From KBS50 sp042666615 (GTDB lineage: Bacteria; Actinomycetota; Actinomycetes; Mycobacteriales; Micromonosporaceae), in the NCBI RefSeq assembly GCF_042666615.1, contig NZ_JBHTDD010000001.1, forward strand, positions 558,001-622,000: DNA of 64,000 bases, written 5' to 3'. A program made the translations under genes and the position numbers. Each line of letters begins with the position of its first letter. Within the stretch, counting starts at the first letter, position 1. Below, piece by piece: positions 8,595-17,289 of the stretch. Under the pieces are notes generated by a model. The model was not told where the DNA came from. It worked only from the letters and a program-made list of their open reading frames with translations, and did not search any database.

Positions 8595-9119
8595 TCAGCC
8601 GGGTCGTGGTCCGGCAGGGTCCGCGGTGAGCGCCGGCACCAGCTCCGCCCAGCCTTCCACCCGGTGTACGCCGGGCAGATGGATCGAGTGCGCCGCGACC
8701 TCGGTGTCCCGTGGGCGGAACAGGAACCGGTGCGGCACGGAGGTCAGGTAGGACAGCACCTCCAGCCGGTCGTCGACAAAGTGGGTAAGCCCGAGATCCC
8801 GGGCGATCGGCGCCTTGTCGGGCCGGTGCCGGCAGAACCGTACCCGCTCCGGCGGGATGCCGGTCTGGTGGTGGAAGTCGTGGTGGGCGAGCCACTCCAG
8901 AGTGCGTCGTTGGGTCTGCTCGCCGCACTTGGAGACCAGCCAGATCCGCTCGCCGAAGGTCCCGGCGAGCGCGGCGAGCCCGTCGAAGGCACCGGGCATC
9001 TGCGGCGTACGCAGGTAGTTGCCGCCGAAGAACGACGTGTCGGCGTCGTCGTCGGCCGGTTGGATGATGACGCCACCGATGTCCACACCGAGCCGGTTGG
9101 TCTCGTCGAGTGCCCGCAC
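8595..9119 (-). CDS. HAD-like hydrolase
   Basis: Protein of about 174 residues resembling haloacid-dehalogenase-fold hydrolases. The N-terminal strand motif is GVDIGGVI, in which the second Asp of the usual DxDx(T/V) is Gly, so phosphatase activity is doubtful. SKCGEQTQ matches the motif II region and HFVDDRLEVL the motif IV region. The start (GTG at 9119) is uncertain: no clear ribosome site is seen and an internal GTG before DIGGVI is possible. It lies on the opposite strand inside the otherwise conserved thrS-pgsA block. Confidence 0.65.
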   Translation of the reverse strand: MRALDETNRLGVDIGGVIIQPADDDADTSFFGGNYLRTPQMPGAFDGLAALAGTFGERIWLVSKCGEQTQRRTLEWLAHHDFHHQTGIPPERVRFCRHRPDKAPIARDLGLTHFVDDRLEVLSYLTSVPHRFLFRPRDTEVAAHSIHLPGVHRVEGWAELVPALTADPAGPRPG

Positions 9120-9166
9120 AGCGATGATCGTGCCCGCTCGCGCGCCACCGCGCCATCGACAAAAGT

Positions 9167-9227
9167 GTTGATCAAGAGGTCGGCGGGTGATTCAGAGATC
9201 GAAAAGCCCGCTAACCTTTTGATCAAC
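9167..9227. terminator. Inverted repeat after the EF-G-like gene
   Basis: GTTGATCAAGAGGTCGGCGGG (9167-9187, quoted in part) pairs with 9207-9227 with three non-Watson-Crick positions across a 19-base AT-richer loop. It follows the EF-G-like stop on the minus strand. Its first 14 bases reappear in the repeat at 52377. Confidence 0.6.
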
Positions 9228-9258
9228 TGGGGGAGGGATGGGGTTCGGGCTGCCTGGG

Positions 9259-11427
9259 TCAGTGGCCGGCGCGGGTGGCGTGTTCTTTGCGTACCTGCTC
9301 GACCAGGTGGGACGGCATCGGCTCGTAGCGGGCGAACGAGCGCCGGAAGGTGCCCGCTCCCGAGGTCATCGAGCGCAGCTCGACCGCGTACCGGACCAGT
9401 TCGGTGGCCGGCACCTCGGCGCGGACGAATGTGCGTTCGGTGCCGGCCGGGTCGGCCTCGGTGCCCAGCACCCGCCCCCGTCGACCGGACATGTCGCTCA
9501 TCACCGCCCCGACGAAGCTGTCGGGCACCCGGATCACCACCTCGTCCACCGGTTCGAGGAGGGTGACCTGGCCCTTCTCCGCCGCGTCGCGCAACGCCAG
9601 CGAACCGGCGGTCTGGAACGCGGCGTCGGACGAGTCGACGCTGTGCGCCTTGCCGTCGACCAGGGTCACCAACAGATCGACCACCGGGTAACCGGCCACG
9701 ATGCCGCGTTCCATCTGGGCCCGGACGCCCTTGTCGACCGAGGGGATGTAGTTGTGCGGCACGGCGCCGCCCACCACCCGGTCGGCGAACTCGTATCCCG
9801 ATCCGCGCGGCAGTGGCTCGACCTCGATGTCGCAGACCGCGTACTGGCCGTGTCCGCCGGACTGCTTGACGTGCCGGCCGTGCCCCTTGGAGGCGACGGA
9901 GAACGTTTCGCGCAGGGCCACCCGCACCGGTTCGGTGTCGAGGTCGACGCCACCGCCCCGCAACCGGTCCAGCACCACGTCCGCGTGTGCCTCACCCATG
10001 CACCACAGCACCAACTGGTGGGTCTCCGGATTGCGTTCCAGCCGCATCGTCGGGTCACCGGCGACCAGCCGGGCCAGGTTCTTGGCCAGCGCGTCCTCGT
10101 CAGCGCGGCTCTTGGCCACGACCGCCACGGGCAGCAGCGGCTCGGGCATCTCCCAGGGGGCGATCAGCATCGGGTTGTCCTTGACCGACAGGGTGTCCCC
10201 GGTCTCGGCGGTGCCCGACTTGGTGATCGCACAGATGTCGCCGGCGACGCACTGACCCACCTCACGCAGCGCGGCGCCGAGCGGGCTGTACACGTGCCCG
10301 ATCCGCTCGTCCGCGTCGTGGTCGGGGTGGCCCCGGTCGGCCATGCCGTGCCCGGCGACGTGAACCGTCTGCTCGGGCCGCAGGGTGCCGGAGAACACGC
10401 GTACCAGGGAGACCCGGCCGACGTGCCGGTCGATTGTGGTTTTCACCACCTCGGCGACCAGCGGGCCGTTCGGGTCGCAGGTCAGCGGGTCGCGCGGCGA
10501 GCCGTCCAGCCCGGTGACCGCCGGCAGGTCGTGTTCCAACGGGGTGGGGAACGCCGAGGTGAGCACCTCCAGCAGCGCGTCGATCCCGACGCCGGTTTCG
10601 GCGCACACCGGCACCACCGGATAGAAGTGGCCGCGGGCGACCGCCTTTTCCAGGTCTTCGACGAGCACCTCCACCTCGATGTCCTCGCCGCCGAGGTACC
10701 GGTCCATCAGCGTCTCGTCCTCGCTCTCCGCGATGACGCCCTCGATGAGCTCGTTGCGGGCCTCGACGATGGCCGGCAGGTGCTCGGGGTCGGGCTCGCG
10801 GACCTCGGCCGGCAGCCCGGCCGAGTAGTCGAACACCCGCCGGGTGATCAGACCGAGCAGGCCCACCACGGACTCGCCGTCGTCGCCCAACATGGGCAGG
10901 TACAGCGGCAGCACATTGTCGCCGAAGACGCGCTGGCACAGGGCCACGGTCTCGTCGAAGTCGGCCCGCTGGTGATCCAACCGGCCCACCGCCACGGCCC
11001 GCGGCATGCCCACCGCGGCACACTCCTCCCAGAGTGCGGCGGTGGCGGCGTCCATCCCGTCGACCGCGGAGACGACGAACAGCGCCGCGTCCGCGGCGCG
11101 CAGCCCGGCCCGCAGTTCCCCCACGAAGTCCGCGTAACCCGGCGTGTCGAGCAGGTTCACCTTGATCCCCTGGTGTGTCAGGGGCGCGCAGGCCAACGCG
11201 ACCGAACGCTGCTGGCGGACGGCGGCGGGGTCGTGATCGCAGATCGTGGTGCCCTCGGTGACGCTCCCGGCCCGACTGATCGTCCCGGTGGCGGCGAGCA
11301 GCGCCTCCACAAGCGTCGTCTTGCCGGCGCCGGAATGTCCGACCAGCACCACGTTGCGGACCCTGCCGGGTTCGTCCACCACCGGCGCGGAGCCGGTGAC
11401 CCCCTTCTCCTGACTCTTCTGCGCCAT
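9259..11427 (-). CDS. Elongation factor G-like translational GTPase
   Basis: EF-G paralogue of 722 residues, like the FusA2 group found in addition to ordinary EF-G in actinobacteria. G1 is GHSGAGKTT (30-38) and G3 is DTPG (in LLDTPGYADF). The position of G4 (normally NKxD) reads VGRLDHQRAD, so the Asn-Lys pair that contacts guanine is missing. Domains II-V follow, ending with the SMTSGAGTF domain V signature of the family. The ATG has a strong GGGAGGT site. It is not next to rpsL/rpsG/tuf, so it is not the housekeeping fusA. Its cellular role is not known. Confidence 0.88.
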   Translation of the reverse strand: MAQKSQEKGVTGSAPVVDEPGRVRNVVLVGHSGAGKTTLVEALLAATGTISRAGSVTEGTTICDHDPAAVRQQRSVALACAPLTHQGIKVNLLDTPGYADFVGELRAGLRAADAALFVVSAVDGMDAATAALWEECAAVGMPRAVAVGRLDHQRADFDETVALCQRVFGDNVLPLYLPMLGDDGESVVGLLGLITRRVFDYSAGLPAEVREPDPEHLPAIVEARNELIEGVIAESEDETLMDRYLGGEDIEVEVLVEDLEKAVARGHFYPVVPVCAETGVGIDALLEVLTSAFPTPLEHDLPAVTGLDGSPRDPLTCDPNGPLVAEVVKTTIDRHVGRVSLVRVFSGTLRPEQTVHVAGHGMADRGHPDHDADERIGHVYSPLGAALREVGQCVAGDICAITKSGTAETGDTLSVKDNPMLIAPWEMPEPLLPVAVVAKSRADEDALAKNLARLVAGDPTMRLERNPETHQLVLWCMGEAHADVVLDRLRGGGVDLDTEPVRVALRETFSVASKGHGRHVKQSGGHGQYAVCDIEVEPLPRGSGYEFADRVVGGAVPHNYIPSVDKGVRAQMERGIVAGYPVVDLLVTLVDGKAHSVDSSDAAFQTAGSLALRDAAEKGQVTLLEPVDEVVIRVPDSFVGAVMSDMSGRRGRVLGTEADPAGTERTFVRAEVPATELVRYAVELRSMTSGAGTFRRSFARYEPMPSHLVEQVRKEHATRAGH

Positions 11428-11573
11428 CGGCGCACCTCCCTAGCCGGTGGATGGTAGCGACCGCCTGCTGAGATCCCACACCTCGTACGGGGGTGGACAC
11501 AACCCCACGGAGCGAACTCAACACCAAGGGCCATATCCGCCGGCCCGCGGCGCCCGTTATGGTGGGGACCGCC

Positions 11574-12206
11574 ATGGCGAAGATCTTCCAAGTGACCGCT
11601 CGTGCCGCGCTGACCCGCGTCGTCGAGCCGCTCGCCCGTGTCCTGCTGCGCGCGGGAGTCTCCCCGAACGCCGTCACCGTGACCGGCACGGCCGGCGTGC
11701 TGGTCGGCGCGCTCGGCTTCGGCGCCCGCGGGCAACTCGTCGCGGGTGCGGTGATCGTGACATTTTTCGCGCTGACCGACCTGCTCGACGGCACCATGGC
11801 CCGGATGCGCGGCGGTTCGTCGCGGTTCGGCGCGTTCCTCGATTCGAGCATGGACCGGGTGGCCGACGGGGCGGTGTTCGGCGCCGTCACCTACTGGTTG
11901 GCCACCCGGGACGACCATCTCGGGGTGGCGCTCGGCCTGACCTGCCTGGTCACCGGCCAGCTGGTGTCGTACGTGAAGGCTCGCGCCGAAGGGCTGGGTC
12001 TGACCGCAAACGTCGGTATCGCCGAACGGACCGAGCGCCTGATCATCGTCGGGATCGGCGGTCTGCTCACCGGCGCCGGGGTCGGCTGGGGTCTGGCGGC
12101 CTCACTCGCCGTGCTCGCGGTGCTGTCGATCGTGACGATCGGGCAGCGGGTGGCCCACATCTACCGGGCCGCCGAGCGGGCCGACGCGGAGGACATCTCC
12201 ACATGA
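11574..12206 (+). CDS. pgsA: Phosphatidylinositol phosphate synthase (CDP-alcohol phosphatidyltransferase)
   Basis: Integral membrane enzyme of 210 residues. The CDP-alcohol transferase signature D-x2-DG-x2-AR-x8-G-x3-D-x3-D is complete, starting at DLLDGTMARMRGG and ending FLDSSMDR. In actinobacteria this position makes the phosphatidylinositol(-phosphate) that anchors PIMs. I chose the ATG at 11574, where GTGGGG precedes it and MAKIFQVTARAALTRVV matches the family N-terminus; the frame is open further upstream. Its stop overlaps the patA ATG (ATGA). Confidence 0.9.
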   Translation: MAKIFQVTARAALTRVVEPLARVLLRAGVSPNAVTVTGTAGVLVGALGFGARGQLVAGAVIVTFFALTDLLDGTMARMRGGSSRFGAFLDSSMDRVADGAVFGAVTYWLATRDDHLGVALGLTCLVTGQLVSYVKARAEGLGLTANVGIAERTERLIIVGIGGLLTGAGVGWGLAASLAVLAVLSIVTIGQRVAHIYRAAERADAEDIST

Positions 12207-13195
12207 ACATCGCCGACCTCGGCTACGCGGCGGCGTGGCGGCTGACCCGGACGTTGCCCCGGCCGGTGGCCGCGGCGGCGTTCGCAGCGGGCGCCGACCA
12301 GGCGTACCGCCGTCGGGGACGCGGCGTGCTGCGCCTGGCCGGCAACCTGCGCCGGGTGATCGGGCCGGAGCCGTCCGAGGCCGAGCTGGACGATCTGGTA
12401 CGCCGGGGGATGCGCTCGTACGCGCGCTACTTCATGGAGGCGTTCCGGCTGCCGGCGCTGACCCGCGAGCAGGTGCGCATCGGTTTCCGGCTGGACGGCG
12501 AGGAGGTGCTCGCCGCCGACGTGGCGGCCGGCCGCGGCGCGGTGGTGGCGCTGCCGCACGCCGGTAACTGGGACGCCGCCGGCGCCTGGGTGGCGGCGAT
12601 GGGCTGGCCGCTCGCCACGGTCGCTGAGCGGCTCAAGCCGGAAAGCGTCTACCAGCGGTTCCTCGATTTCCGGCGCGGGCTCGGAATGGAGATCGTCCCG
12701 CTCACCGGGGGCGAGCAGGCGCCCATCGAGGTGCTGTGCGACCGGCTGGCCAAGGGGTACGTCGTCCCCCTGCTCGCTGACCGGGATCTGTCCGCCCGGG
12801 GCATACCTGTGGATTTCTTCGGTGGTCGGACCCGGATGCCGGCCGGTCCGGCGCTGCTCGCCCTGCGCACCGGCGCCCCGCTCTACACCGCGGAGATGTG
12901 GTTCGAGCCGGATGCGCCGTGTGCCCGGTTGGTCGGTCCGATCTCGGTCCCTGACCCGGGGACCGGCACGCTCGCCGAACGGGTGGCGGTGCTGACCCAA
13001 CGGATCGCAGACCAGCTGGCCGCCGGAATCGCCGCCCATCCGGAAGACTGGCACATGTTGCAGCGGCTGTGGTTGGACGTGCCGGAGACAGCCGGACCGG
13101 CGGGCTCGACAGCCGGACCGGCGGGCTCGACAGCCGACCCGACCGGGTCGTTGGAATCGTCCTCCGGCCCGCCCGGCGCTTCGGGCCCGGCCTGA
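12203..13195 (+). CDS. patA: Phosphatidylinositol mannoside acyltransferase
   Basis: Lysophospholipid-acyltransferase-fold protein of 330 residues that acylates a mannose of PIM at the inner face of the membrane. The catalytic H-x4-D is seen in LPHAGNWDAAG; LLADRDLSARGIPVDFFGG is the substrate-side motif of the family. It is coupled to pgsA by an ATGA overlap. The last 35 residues are a non-conserved Ala/Gly/Ser/Pro tail built partly from a 21-base tandem repeat encoding TAGPAGS (about 13088-13141). Confidence 0.9.
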   Translation: MNIADLGYAAAWRLTRTLPRPVAAAAFAAGADQAYRRRGRGVLRLAGNLRRVIGPEPSEAELDDLVRRGMRSYARYFMEAFRLPALTREQVRIGFRLDGEEVLAADVAAGRGAVVALPHAGNWDAAGAWVAAMGWPLATVAERLKPESVYQRFLDFRRGLGMEIVPLTGGEQAPIEVLCDRLAKGYVVPLLADRDLSARGIPVDFFGGRTRMPAGPALLALRTGAPLYTAEMWFEPDAPCARLVGPISVPDPGTGTLAERVAVLTQRIADQLAAGIAAHPEDWHMLQRLWLDVPETAGPAGSTAGPAGSTADPTGSLESSSGPPGASGPA

Positions 13196-13208
13196 CGGGG
13201 GAGGTCCT

Positions 13209-14435
13209 GTGCGGATCGGCATCGTCTGCCCGTACTCGTTCGACGTGCCCGGCGGCGTGCAGGGCCACGTGTCCGATCTCGCGGAGGCGCTGATCGCACT
13301 CGGCCACGAGGTGAGCGTGCTGGCCCCGGCCGACGAGGACGCGCCGCTGCCGGCGTACGTCGTGCCGGCTGGTCGTTCGGTGCCGCTGCCGTACAACGGA
13401 TCGGTGGCCCGGATCGCGTTCGGTCCGGTCTCCACGGCCCGGGTCCGGCGGTGGCTGGCGCGCGGCGACTTCGACGTGCTGCACGTGCACGAGCCGCTGA
13501 CGCTGAGCATCTCGTTGCTGGCGGTGCTGTCGGCGCGCGGACCGGTGGTGGCGACCTTCCATACCGCGATGACCCGATCCCGGGCGCTGGCCGCCGCCCA
13601 GGGCATCCTGCAACTCGTCCTCGAGAAGATCACCGCTCGGATAGCGGTGAGCGCACTGGCCCGCCGGGTGCAGGTCGAACACCTGGACGGGGGCGCTGTC
13701 GAGATTCCCAACGGGGTGGCGGTGGCCAAGTTCGCCACCGCCGAGCCGCTGCCCGGCTGGCCCGGACCGGGCGGCGGCACGGCGGGGGGGACCACACCTG
13801 GCGGTGCGGACGGCGCGGGTCGTTCGGGCGGTGCGGACGGCTCGGACGGTGGGGGAGCGCTGGGCTTCCTGGGCCGGTTCACCGAGCCGCGTAAGGGCTT
13901 CGGCATCCTGCGCGAGGCGTTCCTGCCGTTGGCCCGGGCCCGCCCCGGGCTGCGACTGCTGGTGGCCGGGCCCGGTGAGGCGGCCGACCTGTACGCGGGC
14001 GTGCCGGCCGACCTGCGCGACCGGATCACCTTTCTGGGCAAGGTCAGCGAGGAGGACAAGGCCCGGATGCTGCGCAGCGTCGACCTGTACGTGGCCCCGA
14101 ACACCGGCGGGGAGTCGTTCGGGATGATTCTCACCGAGGCGATGGCGGCCGGTACCACAGTGGTCGCCAGTGATCTGGACGCGTTCCGTCGGGTGCTGGA
14201 CGGTGGCCGCGCCGGTCGGCTGTTTCCCACCGGCGACGCCGCGGCGCTGTCCGCGGCGCTGGGGGAACTGCTCGACGATCCCGCGACCCGCTCGGAGTTG
14301 TCGGACCGCGCCCGGAAGGTGGTCGCCGCGTACGACTGGCCGGTGGTGGCGCGCCGGGTGCTGGAGGTGTACGAGACGGCGATCGAGGCCACCGACGGCA
14401 GGGTGATCGACGAGGAGTGGACCGGGCCCCGGTGA
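13209..14435 (+). CDS. pimA: Phosphatidylinositol alpha-mannosyltransferase
   Basis: GT4 (GT-B fold) enzyme of 408 residues that adds the first mannose from GDP-mannose to phosphatidylinositol. The N-terminus RIGIVCPYSFDVPGGVQGHV, the EIPNGV segment and the C-terminal EAMAAGTTVVASD nucleotide-sugar motif are all present. It has a GTG start behind GGGGGAGGT. It is longer than typical PimA (about 375-385) because of a Gly/Ala/Pro-rich stretch at residues 178-216 between the two Rossmann domains. The fourth gene of the PIM block. Confidence 0.92.
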   Translation: MRIGIVCPYSFDVPGGVQGHVSDLAEALIALGHEVSVLAPADEDAPLPAYVVPAGRSVPLPYNGSVARIAFGPVSTARVRRWLARGDFDVLHVHEPLTLSISLLAVLSARGPVVATFHTAMTRSRALAAAQGILQLVLEKITARIAVSALARRVQVEHLDGGAVEIPNGVAVAKFATAEPLPGWPGPGGGTAGGTTPGGADGAGRSGGADGSDGGGALGFLGRFTEPRKGFGILREAFLPLARARPGLRLLVAGPGEAADLYAGVPADLRDRITFLGKVSEEDKARMLRSVDLYVAPNTGGESFGMILTEAMAAGTTVVASDLDAFRRVLDGGRAGRLFPTGDAAALSAALGELLDDPATRSELSDRARKVVAAYDWPVVARRVLEVYETAIEATDGRVIDEEWTGPR

Positions 14436-14476
14436 CGGGCCTGATCGACGAGGAGTGACCGCACCCGGGTGACGGG
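14403..14476 (+). repeat. 38-bp tandem duplication of the pimA 3' end
   Basis: TGATCGACGAGGAGTG and what follows (14403-14438) recur at 14441-14476 with a few differences. The first copy carries the pimA stop, the second is non-coding. A further GGGTGACGGGTGTCC duplication follows at once. Confidence 0.7.
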
Positions 14477-14550
14477 TGTCCGGGTGACGGGTGTCCCCAG
14501 GCTGGTTGGGGGAACCCGGCGGGGATCGCGGGGGGAGGGGCGACACTACG

Positions 14551-15069
14551 ATGCCGGGCATGTGGTGGCTGGTGGGCGGTTGCGTCCTGCTCGTCCTGGT
14601 GTCGGCGTACCTGGCCTGGACGGCGGCCCGGGTCGATCGGCTGCACCTGCGGGTGGCGGCGGCGGCCCGGGCGTTGGACGCGCATCTGGTCCGGCGGGGC
14701 GCGGCGGCCGCGGTGTTGGCCGAGGAGCGCTCCGGCACCGACCTGTACGCGGACGATCTGTACGTCGCTGCCCGGATCGCCCTGGATGCCGCTCCGGAGG
14801 ACCGGGAGGCGGCCGAGAACGACCTGACCCGGCAGTTGCGGCGGGCTCCGTTGCGGGCCGACGATCCGGCGGCGGCGGGCGTCGTCGCGGCCAGCCGTCG
14901 GCTCGCGCTCGCTCGTCAGGTCCACACGGATCTGGTACGGGACGCGCTGTCCGCTCGCGACCGCCCGATCGTCCGACTGCTTCGGATGGCTCGGCGACAC
15001 GAGCGCCCGCGCTACTTCGATATCGACGATCCCACGCTGGAACTGCAGCCCGACGTGTCGGTGGCCTGA
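14551..15069 (+). CDS. Membrane-anchored protein like the N-terminal part of Rv2609c
   Basis: Protein of 172 residues with one N-terminal membrane helix (MWWLVGGCVLLVLVSAYLAW) followed by a cytoplasmic helical region rich in Ala, Arg and Asp. The order (after pimA) and the start WW...AYLAWTAARVDRLHLRV resemble the N-terminal region of the mycobacterial protein at this position, which carries a further Nudix domain missing here. GGGAGGGG precedes the ATG at 14551; a second ATG lies at 14560. Function unknown. Confidence 0.75.
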   Translation: MPGMWWLVGGCVLLVLVSAYLAWTAARVDRLHLRVAAAARALDAHLVRRGAAAAVLAEERSGTDLYADDLYVAARIALDAAPEDREAAENDLTRQLRRAPLRADDPAAAGVVAASRRLALARQVHTDLVRDALSARDRPIVRLLRMARRHERPRYFDIDDPTLELQPDVSVA

Positions 15070-15143
15070 CCAGGCAACAACGAATGGGCCGTCCGCTCTC
15101 CCCACACCGCGGCTACCCCCAGGTACGTGCGCCTGCGACCAAG

Positions 15144-15214
15144 GTCACCCTCGATCCGGGATCCAGGGCCCTCAGCTGCCGGACGAGGGCCCTGGATCCC
15201 GGATCGAGGGTGAC
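15144..15214. terminator. Perfect 30-bp inverted repeat in the gap before pdxS
   Basis: Arms 15144-15173 and 15185-15214 are exactly complementary (outer GTCACCCTCGATCC, inner CAGGGCCCTC) with an 11-base loop. It is the strongest hairpin in the window, in a 314-base gene-free stretch (15070-15383), and probably terminates the PIM operon. The remainder of the gap holds three GGTGACCC direct repeats (15227-15250) and no other visible feature. Confidence 0.75.
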
Positions 15215-15383
15215 GTTGCGGGATGGGTGACCCGGTGACCCGGTGACCCGGGCGGCTCGGGGCGGGATGACCTGGACCACAGTGCAGGCCACCGGGGTTT
15301 GGATTGGCCGTCGGCCGGTGTTCCGATCGGTCGTAGCATCAGCCCCGACAAGCCCGAACATCGCCGTTGAGGAGCGCAGACCC

Positions 15384-16301
15384 GTGTCCGAGAGCACCCA
15401 ACCGAGCACGCCCACCAGCCCCGTCGTCGGCACCGCCCGGGTCAAGCGCGGCATGGCCGAGATGCTCAAGGGCGGCGTGATCATGGATGTGGTCACCCCG
15501 GAGCAGGCGAAGATCGCCGAGGATGCCGGCGCGGTCGCGGTCATGGCGCTGGAGCGGGTGCCGGCCGATATCCGCGCTCAGGGTGGCGTCTCCCGGATGA
15601 GCGACCCGGACATGATCGACGGGATCATCAACGCGGTGTCCATCCCGGTGATGGCCAAGGCGCGGATCGGCCATTTCGTCGAGGCGCAGGTCCTGCAGGC
15701 GCTCGGCGTCGACTATGTCGACGAGTCCGAGGTGCTCACCCCGGCCGACTACGCCAACCACATCGACAAGTGGGCGTTCACCGTGCCGTTCGTCTGTGGT
15801 GCCACAAACCTCGGCGAGGCGCTGCGCCGGATCACCGAGGGCGCCGCCATGATCCGCTCCAAGGGTGAGGCCGGCACCGGGGACGTTTCCAACGCCACCA
15901 CCCACATGCGGAAGATCCGGCAGGAGATCCGTCGCCTCCAGACGCTGCCGACCGACGAGCTCTTTGTCGCCGCCAAGGAGCTTCAGGCGCCGTACGAGCT
16001 GGTCAAGGAGGTGGCCGAGGCGGGCAAGCTGCCGGTGGTGCTGTTCACCGCGGGCGGTATCGCCACCCCGGCGGACGCGGCGATGATGATGCAGCTCGGC
16101 GCGGAGGGCGTGTTCGTCGGCTCGGGCATCTTCAAGTCCGGCAACCCGGCACAGCGGGCCGCCGCGATCGTCAAGGCGACCACCTTCCACGACGACCCGG
16201 ACGTCCTGGCGAAGGTCTCGCGCGGGCTGGGCGAGGCGATGGTCGGCATCAACGTCGACGACATCCCGGTGCCGCACCGCCTGGCCGACCGCGGCTGGTG
16301 A
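15384..16301 (+). CDS. pdxS: Pyridoxal 5'-phosphate synthase lyase subunit
   Basis: 305-residue TIM-barrel subunit that builds PLP from ribose 5-phosphate, glyceraldehyde 3-phosphate and ammonia. The first catalytic lysine is K92 (MAKARIGHF) and the second K160 (RSKGEAGTG). GTG start behind TGAGGAG. It is followed 73 bases later by its glutaminase partner pdxT; the gap contains an imperfect CACCCTCCG/CGGAGGGGA inverted repeat that also supplies the pdxT ribosome site. Confidence 0.97.
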   Translation: MSESTQPSTPTSPVVGTARVKRGMAEMLKGGVIMDVVTPEQAKIAEDAGAVAVMALERVPADIRAQGGVSRMSDPDMIDGIINAVSIPVMAKARIGHFVEAQVLQALGVDYVDESEVLTPADYANHIDKWAFTVPFVCGATNLGEALRRITEGAAMIRSKGEAGTGDVSNATTHMRKIRQEIRRLQTLPTDELFVAAKELQAPYELVKEVAEAGKLPVVLFTAGGIATPADAAMMMQLGAEGVFVGSGIFKSGNPAQRAAAIVKATTFHDDPDVLAKVSRGLGEAMVGINVDDIPVPHRLADRGW

Positions 16302-16374
16302 CGTCAGGAAGGGCACCCTCCGAGTCTTTCCGCACGGAGGGGACCCTGCTTACCGGATACGGAGGGGACCAGCG

Positions 16375-16968
16375 GTGATCGGCGTACTCGCCTTGCAGGG
16401 TGACGTCCGGGAGCACGTCCGCGCCCTGACCGAGGTGGGCGCCGCCGCTCGCCCGGTCCGCCGCCCGGCCGAGCTGGACGATGTGGCCGGGCTCGTGATC
16501 CCCGGCGGCGAGTCGACCACCATGAGCAAGCTGGCCGACGTGTTCGAGGTCCGCGACCCGATCCGCAAGCGGATCGCGTCCGGCATGCCGGTGTACGGCT
16601 CCTGTGCCGGCATGATCATGCTGGCCACCGAGGTGCTGGACGGCCGCCCGGACCAGCGCGGCTTCGACGGCATCGAGATGACGGTGCGACGCAACGCGTT
16701 CGGCCGGCAGGTGGACTCGTTCGAGGCGCCGGTGGAGATCGCCGGGGTGCCCGGGCCGCCGTTCCACGCGGTCTTCATCCGGGCACCCTGGGTGGAGCGG
16801 GTCGGTGCCGACGTGGCGGTGCTGGGCCGGGTCACCGACGGGCCGGCCGCCGGGCGGATCGTCGCGGTCCGGCAGGGTAACCTGCTGGCCACGTCGTTTC
16901 ACCCGGAGCTGACTGGTGACCTGCGGGTGCACGCCCTGTTCGCCGATCTGGTGAAGGCCGCCGGTTGA
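16375..16968 (+). CDS. pdxT: Pyridoxal 5'-phosphate synthase glutaminase subunit
   Basis: 197-residue class I glutamine amidotransferase that feeds ammonia to PdxS. Catalytic triad visible: C77 in YGSCAGMIML and H176/E178 in FHPEL; the GGES oxyanion region is at about 43-46. GTG start at 16375 behind GGAGGGG. Ends the pdx pair; the mycobacterial locus has a thioesterase gene between the two that is absent here. Confidence 0.97.
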   Translation: MIGVLALQGDVREHVRALTEVGAAARPVRRPAELDDVAGLVIPGGESTTMSKLADVFEVRDPIRKRIASGMPVYGSCAGMIMLATEVLDGRPDQRGFDGIEMTVRRNAFGRQVDSFEAPVEIAGVPGPPFHAVFIRAPWVERVGADVAVLGRVTDGPAAGRIVAVRQGNLLATSFHPELTGDLRVHALFADLVKAAG

Positions 16969-16995
16969 GCGGACGCCGGCGCCGCGGCGGAGGTG

Positions 16996-17289
16996 TTAAC
17001 AAGAGGCCCGTTCCGTGTTGACAAGCACCACCTTTCCGGTGGCCGCCCGCCGTTCCAGGGCGGCGTGCGCGTCCGCGGCGCGGTGCAGCGGGAAGCGGGT
17101 GATCGGCGGCACCGGGCCGCCGGCCGCCGCCCGATCCAGTGCCCGGCCGGCCAGCTCCCGCCAGCCGCCGACCGGGGTGGCGTTCGGGCCGATCGCCCAG
17201 CTCGCGGTCAGTTGGCGGGTAACGAGATCGGTGGTGTCCAGTCGGGTCGGTTCCCCACTCGCCCACCCGTACAGCAGGATCCGCCCACG
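16996..17289 (-). pseudogene. C-terminal remnant of a quinone oxidoreductase (MDR family)
   Basis: On the minus strand, 17289 down to the TAA at 16996 reads as the last ~97 residues of a zinc-type or quinone oxidoreductase: GRILLYGWASGEPTRLDTTD at the start and AHAALERRAATGKVVLV near the end, which is the classic C-terminus of this superfamily. There is no start codon, NAD-binding domain or catalytic domain; directly upstream is the stop of the chimeric gene at 17290, in the same frame. It is the stump left by a deletion. Confidence 0.8.

Noticed and set aside
9238..11457. A 739-residue plus-strand open frame
   Set aside because: It is the exact antisense shadow of the EF-G-like gene; composition (His, Arg, Gly, Asp-rich) fits no protein family.
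12161..14464. A 767-residue minus-strand frame and an overlapping 678-residue one
   Set aside because: Shadows of patA and pimA; Ser/Arg/Pro-rich texture typical of reverse frames in high-GC DNA.
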